A stretch of 64,000 nt of DNA from Daucus carota subsp. sativus. Its lineage: Eukaryota; Streptophyta; Magnoliopsida; Apiales; Apiaceae. Position 1 is the stretch's first letter. Each line of letters opens with the position of its first letter. Below, piece after piece: positions 38,683-51,800 of the stretch. The position numbers and the translations under genes were made by a program. Where the stretch lies: contig NC_030383.2 in NCBI RefSeq assembly GCF_001625215.2, positions 6,088,779 through 6,152,778 on the forward strand, given 5' to 3'. The notes under the pieces were generated by a model, which was given only the letters and a program-made list of their open reading frames with translations, had not been told where the DNA came from and did no database searches.

Positions 38683-41600
38683 TTTTCTCAGACTATGCAA
38701 ATGCTTCAACTGGCGGATACTGTAACCTAATCGAAATCATAACAATTTAGACATATTTTAACAATATTTATACAGAAGCTTAAACAGTACACATGATGGA
38801 AAACTTTCAACTAGCTTTAAAAAATAATAACAAGGAAGCGGAACAAAAACAAGTGTCAGTAGGCAGTATCATGAATTTGAAGATCAAAATTAACACCGGA
38901 TGCAATTTTTTTAATCTCACAAATGCAAAAAATATAACTGACTAACCGGAAACAGACAGGACATCAAGAACTTATAAGATTCCGCGAAATAAACGTAATA
39001 TTAGGCTCCAAGAACCTTCTGCTAGAGAAAGTTCTTCACTTTGTGGTTTACAACAAGAACTGGTTGTAGCTTTGCAGAAAATAAACTGATAAAAAAGAAC
39101 TAGATAAAGGTTCTTTTTTACATGGTTGGAACATTGAATGCTTTGTAGGTTACTACTGAAAACCACAAGTGATGGAATAACAGACAACTGTCATTGGCTT
39201 CTGTTATACTCAAGTAATTAGAGCATTATAGTGGGATTTTGAATAAGTTCCCATTTTTAAGAATATTTGAACATGTTTAAAAGAATTGAATCATAGAAAT
39301 GTAGAATACATGTAGTTGTTGACAAACTTTACATTTTATTTTTATGTTATTCTATTTTTAGACCTTTTCTGGACTGATATTGCCATTTTGGGATCAGTAG
39401 AGTCAAGAAATTAGTATAATGATGAGATTTATTTATGACACTAAACATGTTATTAGTAGTTTATTATCAGCATCAAGTCCATCCAAATTGTTGAGTTATT
39501 CTGTTTCTAGAAGATCAAGTACCAATCCCAGCTCTTTGTTTCAATATCCAATATGCTTAAACTTATCCTCGACGTGTACTGTTTATACTGTTCTTTTAAA
39601 CAAAAGACTTTTAATTATTCCAAGTGCAACAAGCTTAAGAATCACAAACTTATTTGCAAAATTGATTGTTAATAATTAAGGAGAACACTTGATATCAACA
39701 GAAACCCGAGATTATGCATATAAGTATCAGGTTGGTCAGCCTAATATATATTGCTTAATAAAGTATCCGGAGAAGTCTAAAATTTGACTCTCTCTAATCT
39801 CCGATATTTTCTAGTTTTATTAATGCAACACCCCCGAAGTATGATTACTAAATGCATCAAAAAATCATCGTCTTTTAGGGTAGCGGACATGTGAATTATC
39901 CAAATTATTGTATTTAGACGGTATATTTTGGATTCAGAATTCGGAACCTGACCTAATTTCCGTAAAGGCCTCGGGATTTGACTCGGATTGTCGTTAATAT
40001 CTTATTTAATTGAAAAAAAAATTGTTTTGGTGCATCTAATGCTAAATCACGTGATTCAACGTTGAAAAGCTGTGCCCAGTTTCCGTGACTCAAATAGCTG
40101 CCTGTTGCAAGCTAGGCCTCAGGTCTGATTCGGGATTAATGTGACATGTTCACCGGTAAATGAACTACAGCTTTTGGTATTAATTAATTTTTTAGATGTT
40201 TTTTAGATATTTCCACAGAAGAAATTTGATTGTTTTGTGGATTTTGCGTTTTCTTTCTAGTGTTTTTTTTCAAACATCAAAATTTTTATTTAAATTTGTG
40301 GGGTTTTTTAACATGTCCTTTGATTATATGAAAGTTTTTTATGTATGAAAAAACTCTCCGATTTTTTCGGTATTGTAATTCGATACAATTTAACGACGTG
40401 AAAGCCTTATGACAAAAAAAAATAAAATGTAACGTCAACAACAAAGATAGGTTTTACAAATCTGATTCTGTGTACATCAAGAAAATATAGACCAGACGGA
40501 AACTTATTATTCAATAATTGTTATTGCGTCGTTGGTCGATTCTCCTCTCCAACAATAAAATATTGATAGACCATTGCAACGTCGTTCTTAAAATCTCACA
40601 ATTATAAGACTTTTCCTTTTTTTTTCTTTTTCTTATGTGAGTAGGATCCCGAAACAAATTTAGCCGAACAACTTCGCTTCCTCGACTCTTATGACACTCG
40701 TGAGCAAGTTGTTAGAGTTTGGTTGGCTCAAGTTCGATCCACATATAAACTCATGGTGTTTACAAAAAGATGTGTTCTTTTTGTTTCTGTGAGCCAAATT
40801 TGGAACATGTGAACCCGGCGGGGCTGCTTTTATGTCCACATTCATAGTTTCAGTTTACGAAAGTGACATTTTTTCAACCAAAGCTCTCTTAGTTGCGCCA
40901 CACTCGTGCAGAACGGCTACATAAAGACAGATGCGTTGCAAAAAGATTGTTTCTGGAGGAATTCAATATCACATCATTACATGCCTGCAGACTATAGTGA
41001 GACTCAAACTCTGAACTGTGTTGTAATGATACTAAAAACCACTAAACACGTAATTAGTGGTCAATAAGCAATTAAGGGATGATCATTAGAAGTGGTCTAG
41101 TAAGTTCAAGCCTGTAATGAAGGAATGATCTACGTTTCATCAATCGCTGAGTAGAATATATACCTCATCAACCTCACAGATGCTTATATCACATTCAGTT
41201 GTGCAGTAAATCCCAAAGGCCTAGACAAAACAGCCAGGGGCCCTATTATGACTAAAAATGCGCATTAAATTCTAGTGAAGTTCATATCAGCTAAGACCAG
41301 TCTTGCTTAATTCAGATTAACAGCTACCAAGAAACGGAGGGGAGTAAGGAATTTACCTCTGAGAGGCAGGAGTAAACCTGAGAATCACTCCGACTTAACA
41401 TCATTATCTACACTTCTTGGTGAATTACTAGGATAGAGTCTGGCCTTGAATATATAATGGTTTTCTTTACTATGAACACAACACTTCCCTGCAAAATAAC
41501 TAATAATCACTTCTTTTATTTCACAAAAAATTTACTGGAAAGTCATATGACTAGCTAATACATTTGGCTACCCTAGTGAAGTACTCAAAACAAAATATTA

Positions 41601-42035
41601 CAAATTAACATCTTGTCCAAAGCATACTGTATAGTGCATACTTCACAAAAATTTTGCACAGTGCCAGTCTCTTGTTAGTACTTAGTATAGACATGATAGA
41701 TACCACTCATTGCTTGCACTTCTGGTCTTGGGGCTCTTCGAAATTCTGTCATCTGATAAAGCTTCAAAGTTTTGCACCGCGTATTAGTCCCCCTGAACCT
41801 GTAATAGAGATTTCAGACTTAAACATAAAAAAAACTGGCAAGATATCCAACTCTTGCTTTTCTTTTTTAAATCATGACAGAGATGTGTGCTTCAAATTTC
41901 AATACGGATATCGTTTTCCTGATTTTTTAAAACAACTATAGAACTGCACAAAACTAAATACAACCCAGCTTCAGTTAATATATACCTCCAAATCTCCAAT
42001 TTCTTGGTTAAGGTACAGCAGAAGAGATTCGATAC
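38683..42035. other. Long spacer, no gene supported
   Basis: More than 3.3 kb between CNGC15 and the CP29 gene. The left part should hold the CNGC15 leader and promoter. Short frames at 39419-39679, 40660-40845 and 41654-41941 show no known domain. The stretch around 40640-40845 is less AT-rich than its surroundings and could be a mobile-element scrap, but I cannot name it. Confidence 0.4.
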
Positions 42036-44633
42036 TTAATATTGACGTCGCATCGCTGGAGCTTCAGCAACACTGACACGGATTTGTCTGCCATCAAGAT
42101 CCTACACCATGGCAATTTGATTCAAAAATTGATATCAAAGATTAAACTATATATGTTAGATATAAAATACAACTATCACTTGAAGAAAGTTGAAATGAAA
42201 ATATTCTTTATCACTTATCAGGTGAACTTGAGTCGTTTCGGCACGAATGCCTGGTGTGTTCAAATTTGAAAGTTGAAAGGGATAACTGTTAACTAAAATC
42301 AGGAAACAAGACACCACCAATAGCAGTAAAACAACCGTCTTTCTACATTAGTGTAAGTCGCATGTATATATATAGGTTTATCACAGTATCGTCAGCTTAG
42401 TCTTCTATACTTGTTCGATTTGTCCGTTCTTCGCATAAAATGTTAATTCTCTGTTTCCTTGGACATTGGACTTCAAACACATGCATATATTCTTTTACAA
42501 GCTACCCGATTTGGGATAAGAAGGTTTTGCTGAATGGTTGAGTTGTAGATGAATATGCAATTTTGCCATCATGTATGAAGTACGCATTATTGTTAAAATT
42601 CGTTGTTCTAACATGCAACATACGCATTCCTATCCAATGATTGTCTTGTGCAAAAGACTAATGTCTACATAATATGAGTAGAGCAAGTAAAAAGGACACT
42701 TACAGCACCATTCAATGCATCAATTGCACGATTAACCTCGTTGGCAGAACCATAAGTTACAAATCCAAAGCCCCTTGATCTACCACTTTCCCTGTCATAG
42801 ACAACCTTGGCTTCCATAACCTTACCCTGTTCACTGAACAAGGTCTCAAGTGCCAAATTGTCAACACCCCAGGACAGATTTCCAACATATACCCTGTTAG
42901 TGTTATCAAAACTCCTTCCACCACTCCTAGGTGCTCTAAAAGGATTATCTTCTCTAGGAGGAGGAGGCCCAGAATTCACCCGCAGTGGTCTACCATCGAG
43001 TTCCTGCCAGATTCATGGAGTTATGCACCATATTAAATCCATTCATGAATTTAATAATTTAAATGCGCCTAAGAAAGCGTGTCTTCATCAAAAATCTTGT
43101 AACAGTTTAGACTCTTAATTAAAATTACTGTCAAATTCATGCTCTTTCATTTCAGAAATGAAAATGAAACTAAAGCTCTAAATTAGCCCAAAAGAGTCAG
43201 GAACAAGGGATCAGATGAAGCGAAAATCTAGATCAATATTATCATACTTACGTAGCCATTGAACTGTTCGACAGCTGCTTGCACTTCTTCCACTGACGAC
43301 ATTGTAACAAACCCAAATCCACGACTTCTTCCGGAAATTTTGTCATATATAACCTGCGTAAGTAATCAGCTACATTTTCATCATTCACTTTCTCATATCC
43401 TATTGATCCATATATTTTCCTCACATGATAATAACAAGAAAATGAGAAATGCACAATGTCAGTACCTAAAAATAAACGATGCATACTTGGCCAATGTATA
43501 ACAGAGTTGGTATGAGAAGCCTACATCATTATACTTGCTCAAACATACAGAAATTACGGTCAATTCTAACGTCTCTATACATTTCTCCCTCAAAATCCTT
43601 CAATTAGCTCGCTGATTAAAAATGATCTTCAAAACTAGATTAACCAGCAAAACCTCACTAATATACACAAGCATCCAATAATCATCTACATTTGTACATC
43701 TCCTCAAACCAATCAATGAAAACATCAGTACATAACCATCAACCAGAATGTAAATTAAACTAAAGATTTGCAACATTTGTATGTAAATACTTTTTCTATA
43801 AGAAAAGCAGATATTACTAATTAGTAACACCAGGGTTCAAGTACAATTTAGTAAAGGTCAATTATAGAAATTCAAATACACATGTTCAAACAATAGGCTA
43901 CACAAATGCAAGACCTTAGAGAAACATAACCAGCAATTATACAAACCCGCACACAAATATCATAGACAACAAAAATGACATTTAAAAAATACGGTTTTTC
44001 TAGCGTGTGTCCACTAATTGTCATAAGTTTAGCATATTTTGGTTGGTTACTACTTCTTCATAATAGTGATCTCGTACATATATAAAAACTACGCCAATCA
44101 AAATAAGCTAAATGCATAGAATTTAGTGCTGGGCATGTACCCATGAGCACATACCACTTACCAGGAAAATCAAAAAAAATACTATAATAGCTAAAATAAA
44201 AAGTGGTTAAGAAACAATTGAGCAAATGTACCTCAACCATTTCGACATTGCCAGAAGACTCAAAAAGGCCAGCAAGAGTGGCACTATCACAGCTAAAAGG
44301 CAAGTTCCCCACAAAGATCTTGAGGTCAGGAGAGAAAGAAGCTTCTCTCGCCGGCTCTTCTTCTTCACCTCCCACTTCACTGATCTCACCCTGTTCTTCA
44401 GCAACAGCATCACTTGCCTCATCCACTTCAACTCCAAAGTCAGAAGAAACAGCCAACTTAAGCAGCCGAGAATGCGGTGAGGCTCGAGAGAATTTAATGG
44501 AAAGTGGCTTGTTGGTGATGATGGAGATGGGGGAGAGTGAATTACAGAAGGGCTTGGCAGAGTAAGACTTGGTGGGTGTGAGAGATAGGAAGTGAAGTGA
44601 AGAAGTACTTGCAGCTGAAGTAGCAGAAGCCAT
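42036..44633 (-). CDS. CP29: Chloroplast ribonucleoprotein, CP29 type
   Basis: Four exons, 44232-44633, 43252-43353, 42704-43003 and 42036-42101, give 289 residues. Residues 1 to about 60 are rich in Ser/Thr with few acids, a chloroplast transit peptide. An acidic stretch follows (about 66-95), then RRM1 (about 104-181; RNP2 [12 protein letters not shown]1 SRGFGFVTM) and RRM2 (about 205-282; RNP2 [12 protein letters not shown]1 SRGFGFVTY). It ends [21 protein letters not shown]. cpRNPs bind plastid mRNAs and affect their stability, splicing and editing, including in the cold. The linker between the RRMs (about 23 residues) lacks the long glycine-rich stretch of Arabidopsis CP29A, so a short-linker CP29 paralogue is likely. 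Confidence 0.93.
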
Positions 44634-45078
44634 GGATGAAGAGATAGAGAGAGTTGAGTGAGAGGTTTATGGAACGATAAGGCTTTCTTACAAGAAAAGT
44701 GAACAAACGGTTGTGCTGTTGCTGAGCTTATGTATGTACTCCAAATTTACCTTTGAACTTGGTTACTCAGTCAATCAGTTAAGGTGTGTTGTCATTTTGG
44801 ATGTTGTAATAATTGAATGTTCACTTTGGATTTTGATTTTATAAATTATTTTCAATTTTCTTTTCTTTTCAATAAATATTCAATTTTCTTTTCAAAAATC
44901 AAAGTCCAAAAATAATATATGAAATTATAATTTATATATATCTTAAAATGTGTGTTAAATAATGAAAAAAAATTATAAACAAATACCTCTCTGTTTTTAA
45001 ATAGATGATTTGATTTTATGATACAGAATTTTATTTGGGTGTATATGTAATATTATTTTTAAAATTTTTCTGAATAAA

Positions 45079-45109
<31 letters not shown>

Positions 45110-47200
45110 CTATTATTAAGAAAAGAAAATGAAAGATGCTAATTTTATTTAAAAGATTAGTACTCTTAAAATATGTGTTAAAAAGTTCAACCTCAATTTG
45201 AAAGGGAGTGCTGGAGTAAATAGTTAATCGATAATAGTAAATATAATTTTTTTTAAATCTCTTGTTTTTACCAAATAAGTTTAGCCAAATATAACAATAT
45301 ATAATATATGTTTCTCGACAACTTTAGTTAAAGAAAAACATATACACAATAAAAAGCAGTTAAATTAATTATATATTCAAGAAATAATTTATTTAATTCC
45401 AGTTACCATTAACTAAAAGACTGAGAGGCAGAGGTGTTTTTAGATTTGAATATTTGCAGGAAAATCTACAAACAATTTGATATACAGATAATTAACAAGT
45501 CATGCGGTAGATATATTAATAAACAATTATACCCGCCTTTTAACAACTCTTTTCGATCGATCTTTTTGCCTTTGTGAATCTCCCGTGTCCTTTTATTAGT
45601 CTTTCCTTCTGCAGCAAAAAGCAATGGCAGTGACAACTTGCTGTGTGCGACAGTGTAGTGCAGGTGACTATGGCAGTTTTTTTAATTACAAATTTGTCCA
45701 AGTTCTTGGGCAAGCATCATTTTTTTAAAGTCTGAGTTTTTGAGTTATTCAAAAATTATCTTGTACAGTGTAAAATAGTATAATTTGGGATTATAAACTT
45801 TTTATTGATATTCTAAGTTATTAACAAAAAGCGCATTATTTAGTATATTTTTATTGTTCTATCCCTCACAAAAATGAAGTATATATATATTTTTTAAATT
45901 CTTTAAACAATATATAGGCAAACAAATATTTTGAAGATTGTCACATTAAAATCACACGTATTTATAAATATGTAAATCCTTTAACTATAACAATAATGAT
46001 ATGGTAAATAAATAAGTGAAATGATTTTAGGTAAATATTTTTTAGTTATGATAAATAAATAATATATACAATTATAATGGAATTATTTATTAATATTACA
46101 AGCATAGGCAAACAAATTACGGGAAAATATTATATGATTTCTCACAATCATTTTACTGTTTACTTATTATGAGACACATTGCCGTAACCCTATAATATAA
46201 TATGTTGCATTAATAGGAAATAAAAAATAATTATGCCAATCCAAAGTAAGAATCTGTTACCAATCAAATAACGTCTTGTGCTTTCACTCTTTCACCGAAA
46301 CTCTCAAGTCTGTCCCCCAATTAAAAAACCTAGTAGGCCCCTGTTTAAAACTCTATTCTCATCATTAATCAGGAATTTATGTTTAAAATATGTGTTGCTT
46401 AGAAAGTTTGTGCAAAAATCAAACCCCTTTGATCTTGTCACTATCAAAAATTCGGGTTAAAATAGCATATATTTACATTTTAAAGTTCAATTTATAAATT
46501 AATAAATAAATTTTCATTGTATTACATTTATTCAATGAATGTAACGAGTCAAGATCTCAGTGATCTCACGTACGTACATGAATAATAATGTAAATTAATT
46601 ACAAGAAGGCATATATTTTAATTAAATTCGGTATTACAACTTAATAGTGTGATATAGTTCTGTATGATTTGACCTAGCTAGTGTATCTAAGTATAAGTTG
46701 CCGCTAGAATATAAAAATAATAATATATACATCATATAAATTTCATGTAAAATTTATATTTACATATAAGCTCCCATTATAAACACAGGTTGACTTACTA
46801 CAGATTTAATATCCATCAAACATACAAAATTAAATTTCTATTTAACTTTACAAGAAGGAGGCTAAGGATTAATAAATTCTTAAATCTATATTTAATTATT
46901 CACAAGTTGATTTTTTAAAAGAAAGTTTACCATTCTCATTTACACAAAAATCAACAAAATGGGCTAATTATTACCATCACCAACCAATAAGACGGACACT
47001 AATATCGTTTTCTTACAACATCAACTTGCAATAAAAAGAAACATAGTTGGAATACTAGTCTGAGCCTACAAGTTTCAAGTGCTTACACAAAATCTAGAAA
47101 GTGCTGTACTTCTATAGATTAATTAGATATGGCGACAATGAAAAATCATGCAGTAAATACATACACACAAATTGTCTATCTATATATCTATAAATATAAC
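44634..47200. other. AT-rich intergenic DNA
   Basis: Presumed CP29 promoter on the left, then very AT-rich DNA with a TA microsatellite near 45086-45109. No gene can be supported. Confidence 0.45.
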
Positions 47201-48805
47201 CGTCTTCTCACAAGTCTTGTTTTCTTTCTTCTCCATTTATGATCTTCTTGCCCTTTTTATTTCTCATCTCTCTGCTAAAAAAAGGCCATGCTCAGCCACT
47301 GCCAACTATTTGCACAGGTGTCTTTCTATATCTATATTTTATTTCTAATCCCTCTCTCTCCCAATCTCTCTCTCATATCTCTCTCATAGTACACAATATA
47401 TATTAATTTATATCCTCTTCCTAAGTTTCTCTCTCATGACTTGAGAGTTAGGACATCATCTCACCTTTTTTTCTCTCTCCTATTTTTGTTGCTCTTGGAT
47501 GTGTATAATACTTGTAGCTTGTTGATAATAGTCTTTGATCTTGATCTACCCACTTGTTTTTTAAGCTCAATGTTTGGTATGCAGTGAAAAAGATAAGTTC
47601 TTGATAAGGTAAACTATCTGAACTCATAATTGATGTATAAGAGCTACCCCCAATTATTTTATTTTATTTTATTTTTGGTGTGTTTATTTCTGGATATTTC
47701 TATTGTTAAGACATGGGTTTTTGCTGTATAGTGTAGTGAGATTGATTATAGGTGTTTTTGTTGTTTGTATGGAGTTCTCTGCTTTAGTTTCAGATCCATG
47801 GCTGATTTTATGGATCGTGTGGTAGATTGTGGCGGCTGTTTCTTGTTCTTTTCTTTTTTTGCTATCAGTTTATTACCCTTTTCTAGGGTTTTGGTGTACT
47901 GTAGCAATCTTCTGTGTTTGTCATTTGTAATACTAAATAGTTCCTATGTAAAAATGAAACTGTGAGGATCCTGGTTTTGTTAAATCGTTTTTCATTTTTT
48001 AATCCATTGGATAAAAATTAGTGATTTCAATTAATTTAAGGTATTTATATTGTTCAGGAACTTCTTGTTGTATAATAGATGATGGCTTTTCTTTTCTTTA
48101 CGACATGAAAACTTTTGACAATACGACATGATATTCGGTTGTATTATTTGTGTTTCTGGAAGTGCATATTTGATGAAACAATTGTAGCAGCTGTTCAATT
48201 ATACTTACATATTCTGAAGATAGTTTTTCAGTACAAAATATCTCTAAAATGATTATTCTATACTTCTGTTATGCTATGTTAACTTATTGTTTTCTTTTGT
48301 TTAATCAGGACGAGCAGATAGGACATTCAGAGCGCTTCTTCAATAATTACTCATCTTGAGCTTATTTTGTAGATCACATATTACAATCTTTACCATACAA
48401 CCAATAACGAAATTTTTTGAGTGGAAATTCACTAACTTATCAGGAATTTGGCAAGGTGTGGTAATGATCCGTCAACATTGACGTCAACTAAAGTCAATGT
48501 GAATCAACTTATTTGAGCTAGGCATGCACATTGTTAGCATTTAGCCTCTGCCTCTGCCAGAATTGTTTCTTCTTAGTTTGATGTATTTTCATGTTCTACA
48601 GTAAATAGATGATGGAGATTTATGCTGTGGCTGTAATTTTGCTGTGTTAATTATACCTAACAGTAGACATTAAGTTTCATATATCAACATATGTTCTGTA
48701 TTATATATTTGTAACATTTTTTTCTTCCTAGTGAGTGGATTTCGGAGGGTTTTTCATTTACCTGGAAGTTATTTTACAGTCAATACTGAAGAATCAATCT
48801 TAAAT
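47201..48805 (+). promoter_or_regulatory. Probable non-coding leader exons of EIN2
   Basis: A CT-rich stretch at 47340-47480 looks like a transcribed leader. Possible splice sites are a donor AAG|GTAAAC at 47609 and acceptors TTTAATCAG at 48308 and TTCTTCCTAG at 48731, the last one followed by the coding exon. A long intron in the 5' UTR is known for EIN2 genes. No transcript evidence is available, so these borders are inference. Confidence 0.4.
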
Positions 48806-51800
48806 ATGGATGAGACTATGACTGTCAATCATCAGCTAAGCATTTTTCGACGGCTGCTTTCTGCCGTTGTACCCATGCTACTGGTTGCAATGTCATATAT
48901 TGACCCTGGAAAGTGGGCTGCAGCTGTTGAAGGAGGGGCCCGTTATGAGTCTAATATTGTTTTACTGATCCTTGTTTTCAATCTTGCTGCAATCTTGTGT
49001 CAGTATCTGTCTGCTCGTATTGCTGTGGTTACTGATAAAGATCTTGCCCAGGTACATACACACTATAATTACTTGCTCCTTGTATTTATAATTACTTCTC
49101 ATTTTATTATTTACCTGTTTAAAATTAGTCCTGTAACTTGTTATGCATTTCAAAGATTTGCAGCGAGGAGTATGGCAAGGTCACATGCATAGTCTTGGGA
49201 CTTCAATCTGAGCTATCTATGATTGTTTTGGACCTTACAATGGTATTCTCCCCCTTTTCCCCCAGCATATTTTTGTTCTGTTTTGGTTATATTTTCACTG
49301 AACTATCCTTTGTGTAGTTCTGATCTATATTAGTACTGGCTTTGGCAGATTCTTGGCACCGCACATGGGCTTAATCTTATATCTGGGGTGGATTTGTTTA
49401 CTTGTGTGTTCCTGACTGCTATGGATGCACTACTTTTCCCCGTTTTTTCCTCCTTCTCGGTAGGTTTTGTTGCTTTATATCCTTCCCCTCTCCATATTTG
49501 TATTAGTGTCTCTATTTACAATTTTGAAAACATCCTTTATTTTGTTTTCCAGGAGCAGAAAGCAAAATTTCTATGCATATACACTGGGGCCTTTATGTTG
49601 TTTTCTTATATTTTTGGCACACTGATTAGCCAATCAGGAATACCAGTCTCCATGGGAGGGACACTAATCAACCTAAGTGGGGATAGTTCACCTGCATTTA
49701 TGAGTCTTCTCGGAGCAAGTGTTATGCCCCACAACTTTTACCTCCATTCTTCTCTTGTAAAGGTTCGCCTTCTCCCTGAACATTTCTTTTCTTCTGCTCA
49801 TATTTTGTTTCAATTATAGATGGTGCTATTAACAACTAACATGGGACGGAAAATCTTGTATAAAACTGCAATTTTTAAGAGCTATTGGTTAAAGTGCTTT
49901 CCAAATTGAATCTGTATTATTTTATAATGGACCAGGCGACTATAATTTTCAAGTAGATAACATTGTAATAACCATATTTGTAAACATTTCCTGCGTCTAA
50001 TGTCTCATAAACTTCCTGCCTTTGAAGTCTTTTGTTGTCAGTGTGTTTAATGAGTTGTAAGTATCATCTGTTTTTCACTTGGGAGATGGAAGTTTATGAA
50101 AAAACATCCTGATAATTCAGGCAGAAGAGGTTTTTTTGGTGCTAAAATCTTCTCTTACCAAGTAGATTACAAAGTTTTTGCATGGTGTCTTATTCTTGGT
50201 GTAGCTCGCTAGAATTTATTGTCAATGTAATGCGTAATGTAATGATTGTTGATTGACCAAGATGAAGGCACTCAGAGCATAATATAATACACTTCCTATA
50301 AAAGATATAGTCAGTGTATCTTCGTAGTTGGAAACGTGAACCGTGTGCTATATCATAGTTTATATTATCAACTTTATAGTATAGAAGTTAATATTTGATA
50401 AAGAAGAGGAAACACGAGAGATGGTGCCTTGACTCTACAAGCAACCACTCCTGTGAGTTGGTCCTTTGCACCTTGCATTCTCAACATTATATATATGTCA
50501 AATTCTCATGAGTATTGAATAAGTGTGATATTTAAGTATCTTACTTAAGAATCATCTTAATGTTTCTAAAGTTCTCCCCGAGGATGCAATATAGTACCTA
50601 CATGATGTATACCTTACCTCAAATAAGTTGCGTTGTTGCTTTGCTTTCTTAGATGTATGACACATTAAAAAACTGTGTTGCCCATGAAAACATGGCGTTC
50701 ACATTTTGGACTCATTCATGTTTCAATCATCAGATGCTTTTCAAGTTTTCCATTATTGGCAATCACTTGACGATTATGCATGTTATTATTAATGTTAATT
50801 TACCCACTCTTCTTAAACCTCGAGGTGAGGAGTTAAGAGGAGGTCTTTATTGGATCATATATTCTCTTAAATTAATACACATAAGATTTATAGATACACG
50901 CCCAACACAATGTACTTAAAATTTATTTTAATATATGTACAAGCTTGCATCATGAAGATATGTGGCTGTGTAAAACACAGTTTTGATTTCTGTTTTTGAG
51001 TCCCCAGAAGGACCAAAATCGGTGTAGGGTGCAGTTTTGGGGCATTTTCTCCGTTTTCTGTGCTATCCAGTGGATTTTCTCAGGGAGTAGTTGCTCAGAT
51101 TTTCTGGTTGTACAAATTTGAAATTATTTTTCAAATTCACATGATTCAATTCGATCTTTATGTCAATCTCTCTGTCACGGTTTCTCTCAGTATACCTATA
51201 TTAAAATCGGACTCTCCTTCAACACACACTAATAATATACGCCCATATACTTGGGCTTTTCAAGAGCCGTGCAGGAAAGAGAAAAACAATTTAAGAAAGA
51301 CAGAGATTTATCATCTCTGTCAGGTTGCTTAGTTTTGCTCTCAAGATCCCTGATCATAAGGCTCAGTCCGCTGAACTGCTAGATGATCTCCTAAGGGACC
51401 CTACACTAAGACTCAGGTCCCTAATTCACAAGTTGTCTTCTTTCAATTCAACATAGTTCCTTCTCCTTTGCACCTTGCCCCTTCACATTTTTCCTGATAA
51501 TATTGAAAATCATTACTTAGCATCCGACCGACTGAAGTAACTACTAAATACATGTCAAGTAGTACTAAATCTTCACAAAACAAGGATAAATAAGGTAGGA
51601 TATGGGATTAGACATGTATAGATTAATATTGATTGTTTGTATGAAGTAGACAACGAACGCCTAACATTTGAACATTTTCCTGTTTCTCTAAGAATGGACC
51701 TTCTTGTTTTTATTCTTTACAATTTGCATAGTATATATCTTACCTGTGATACTGATGAGATTATGTTCACTTTTGAATTTCTTGCAGCAAGAAAAGGGAG

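Noticed and set aside
40660-40845. Possible protein-coding or transposon scrap
   Set aside because: Composition differs from the flanks but no motif, repeat border or partner copy was found.
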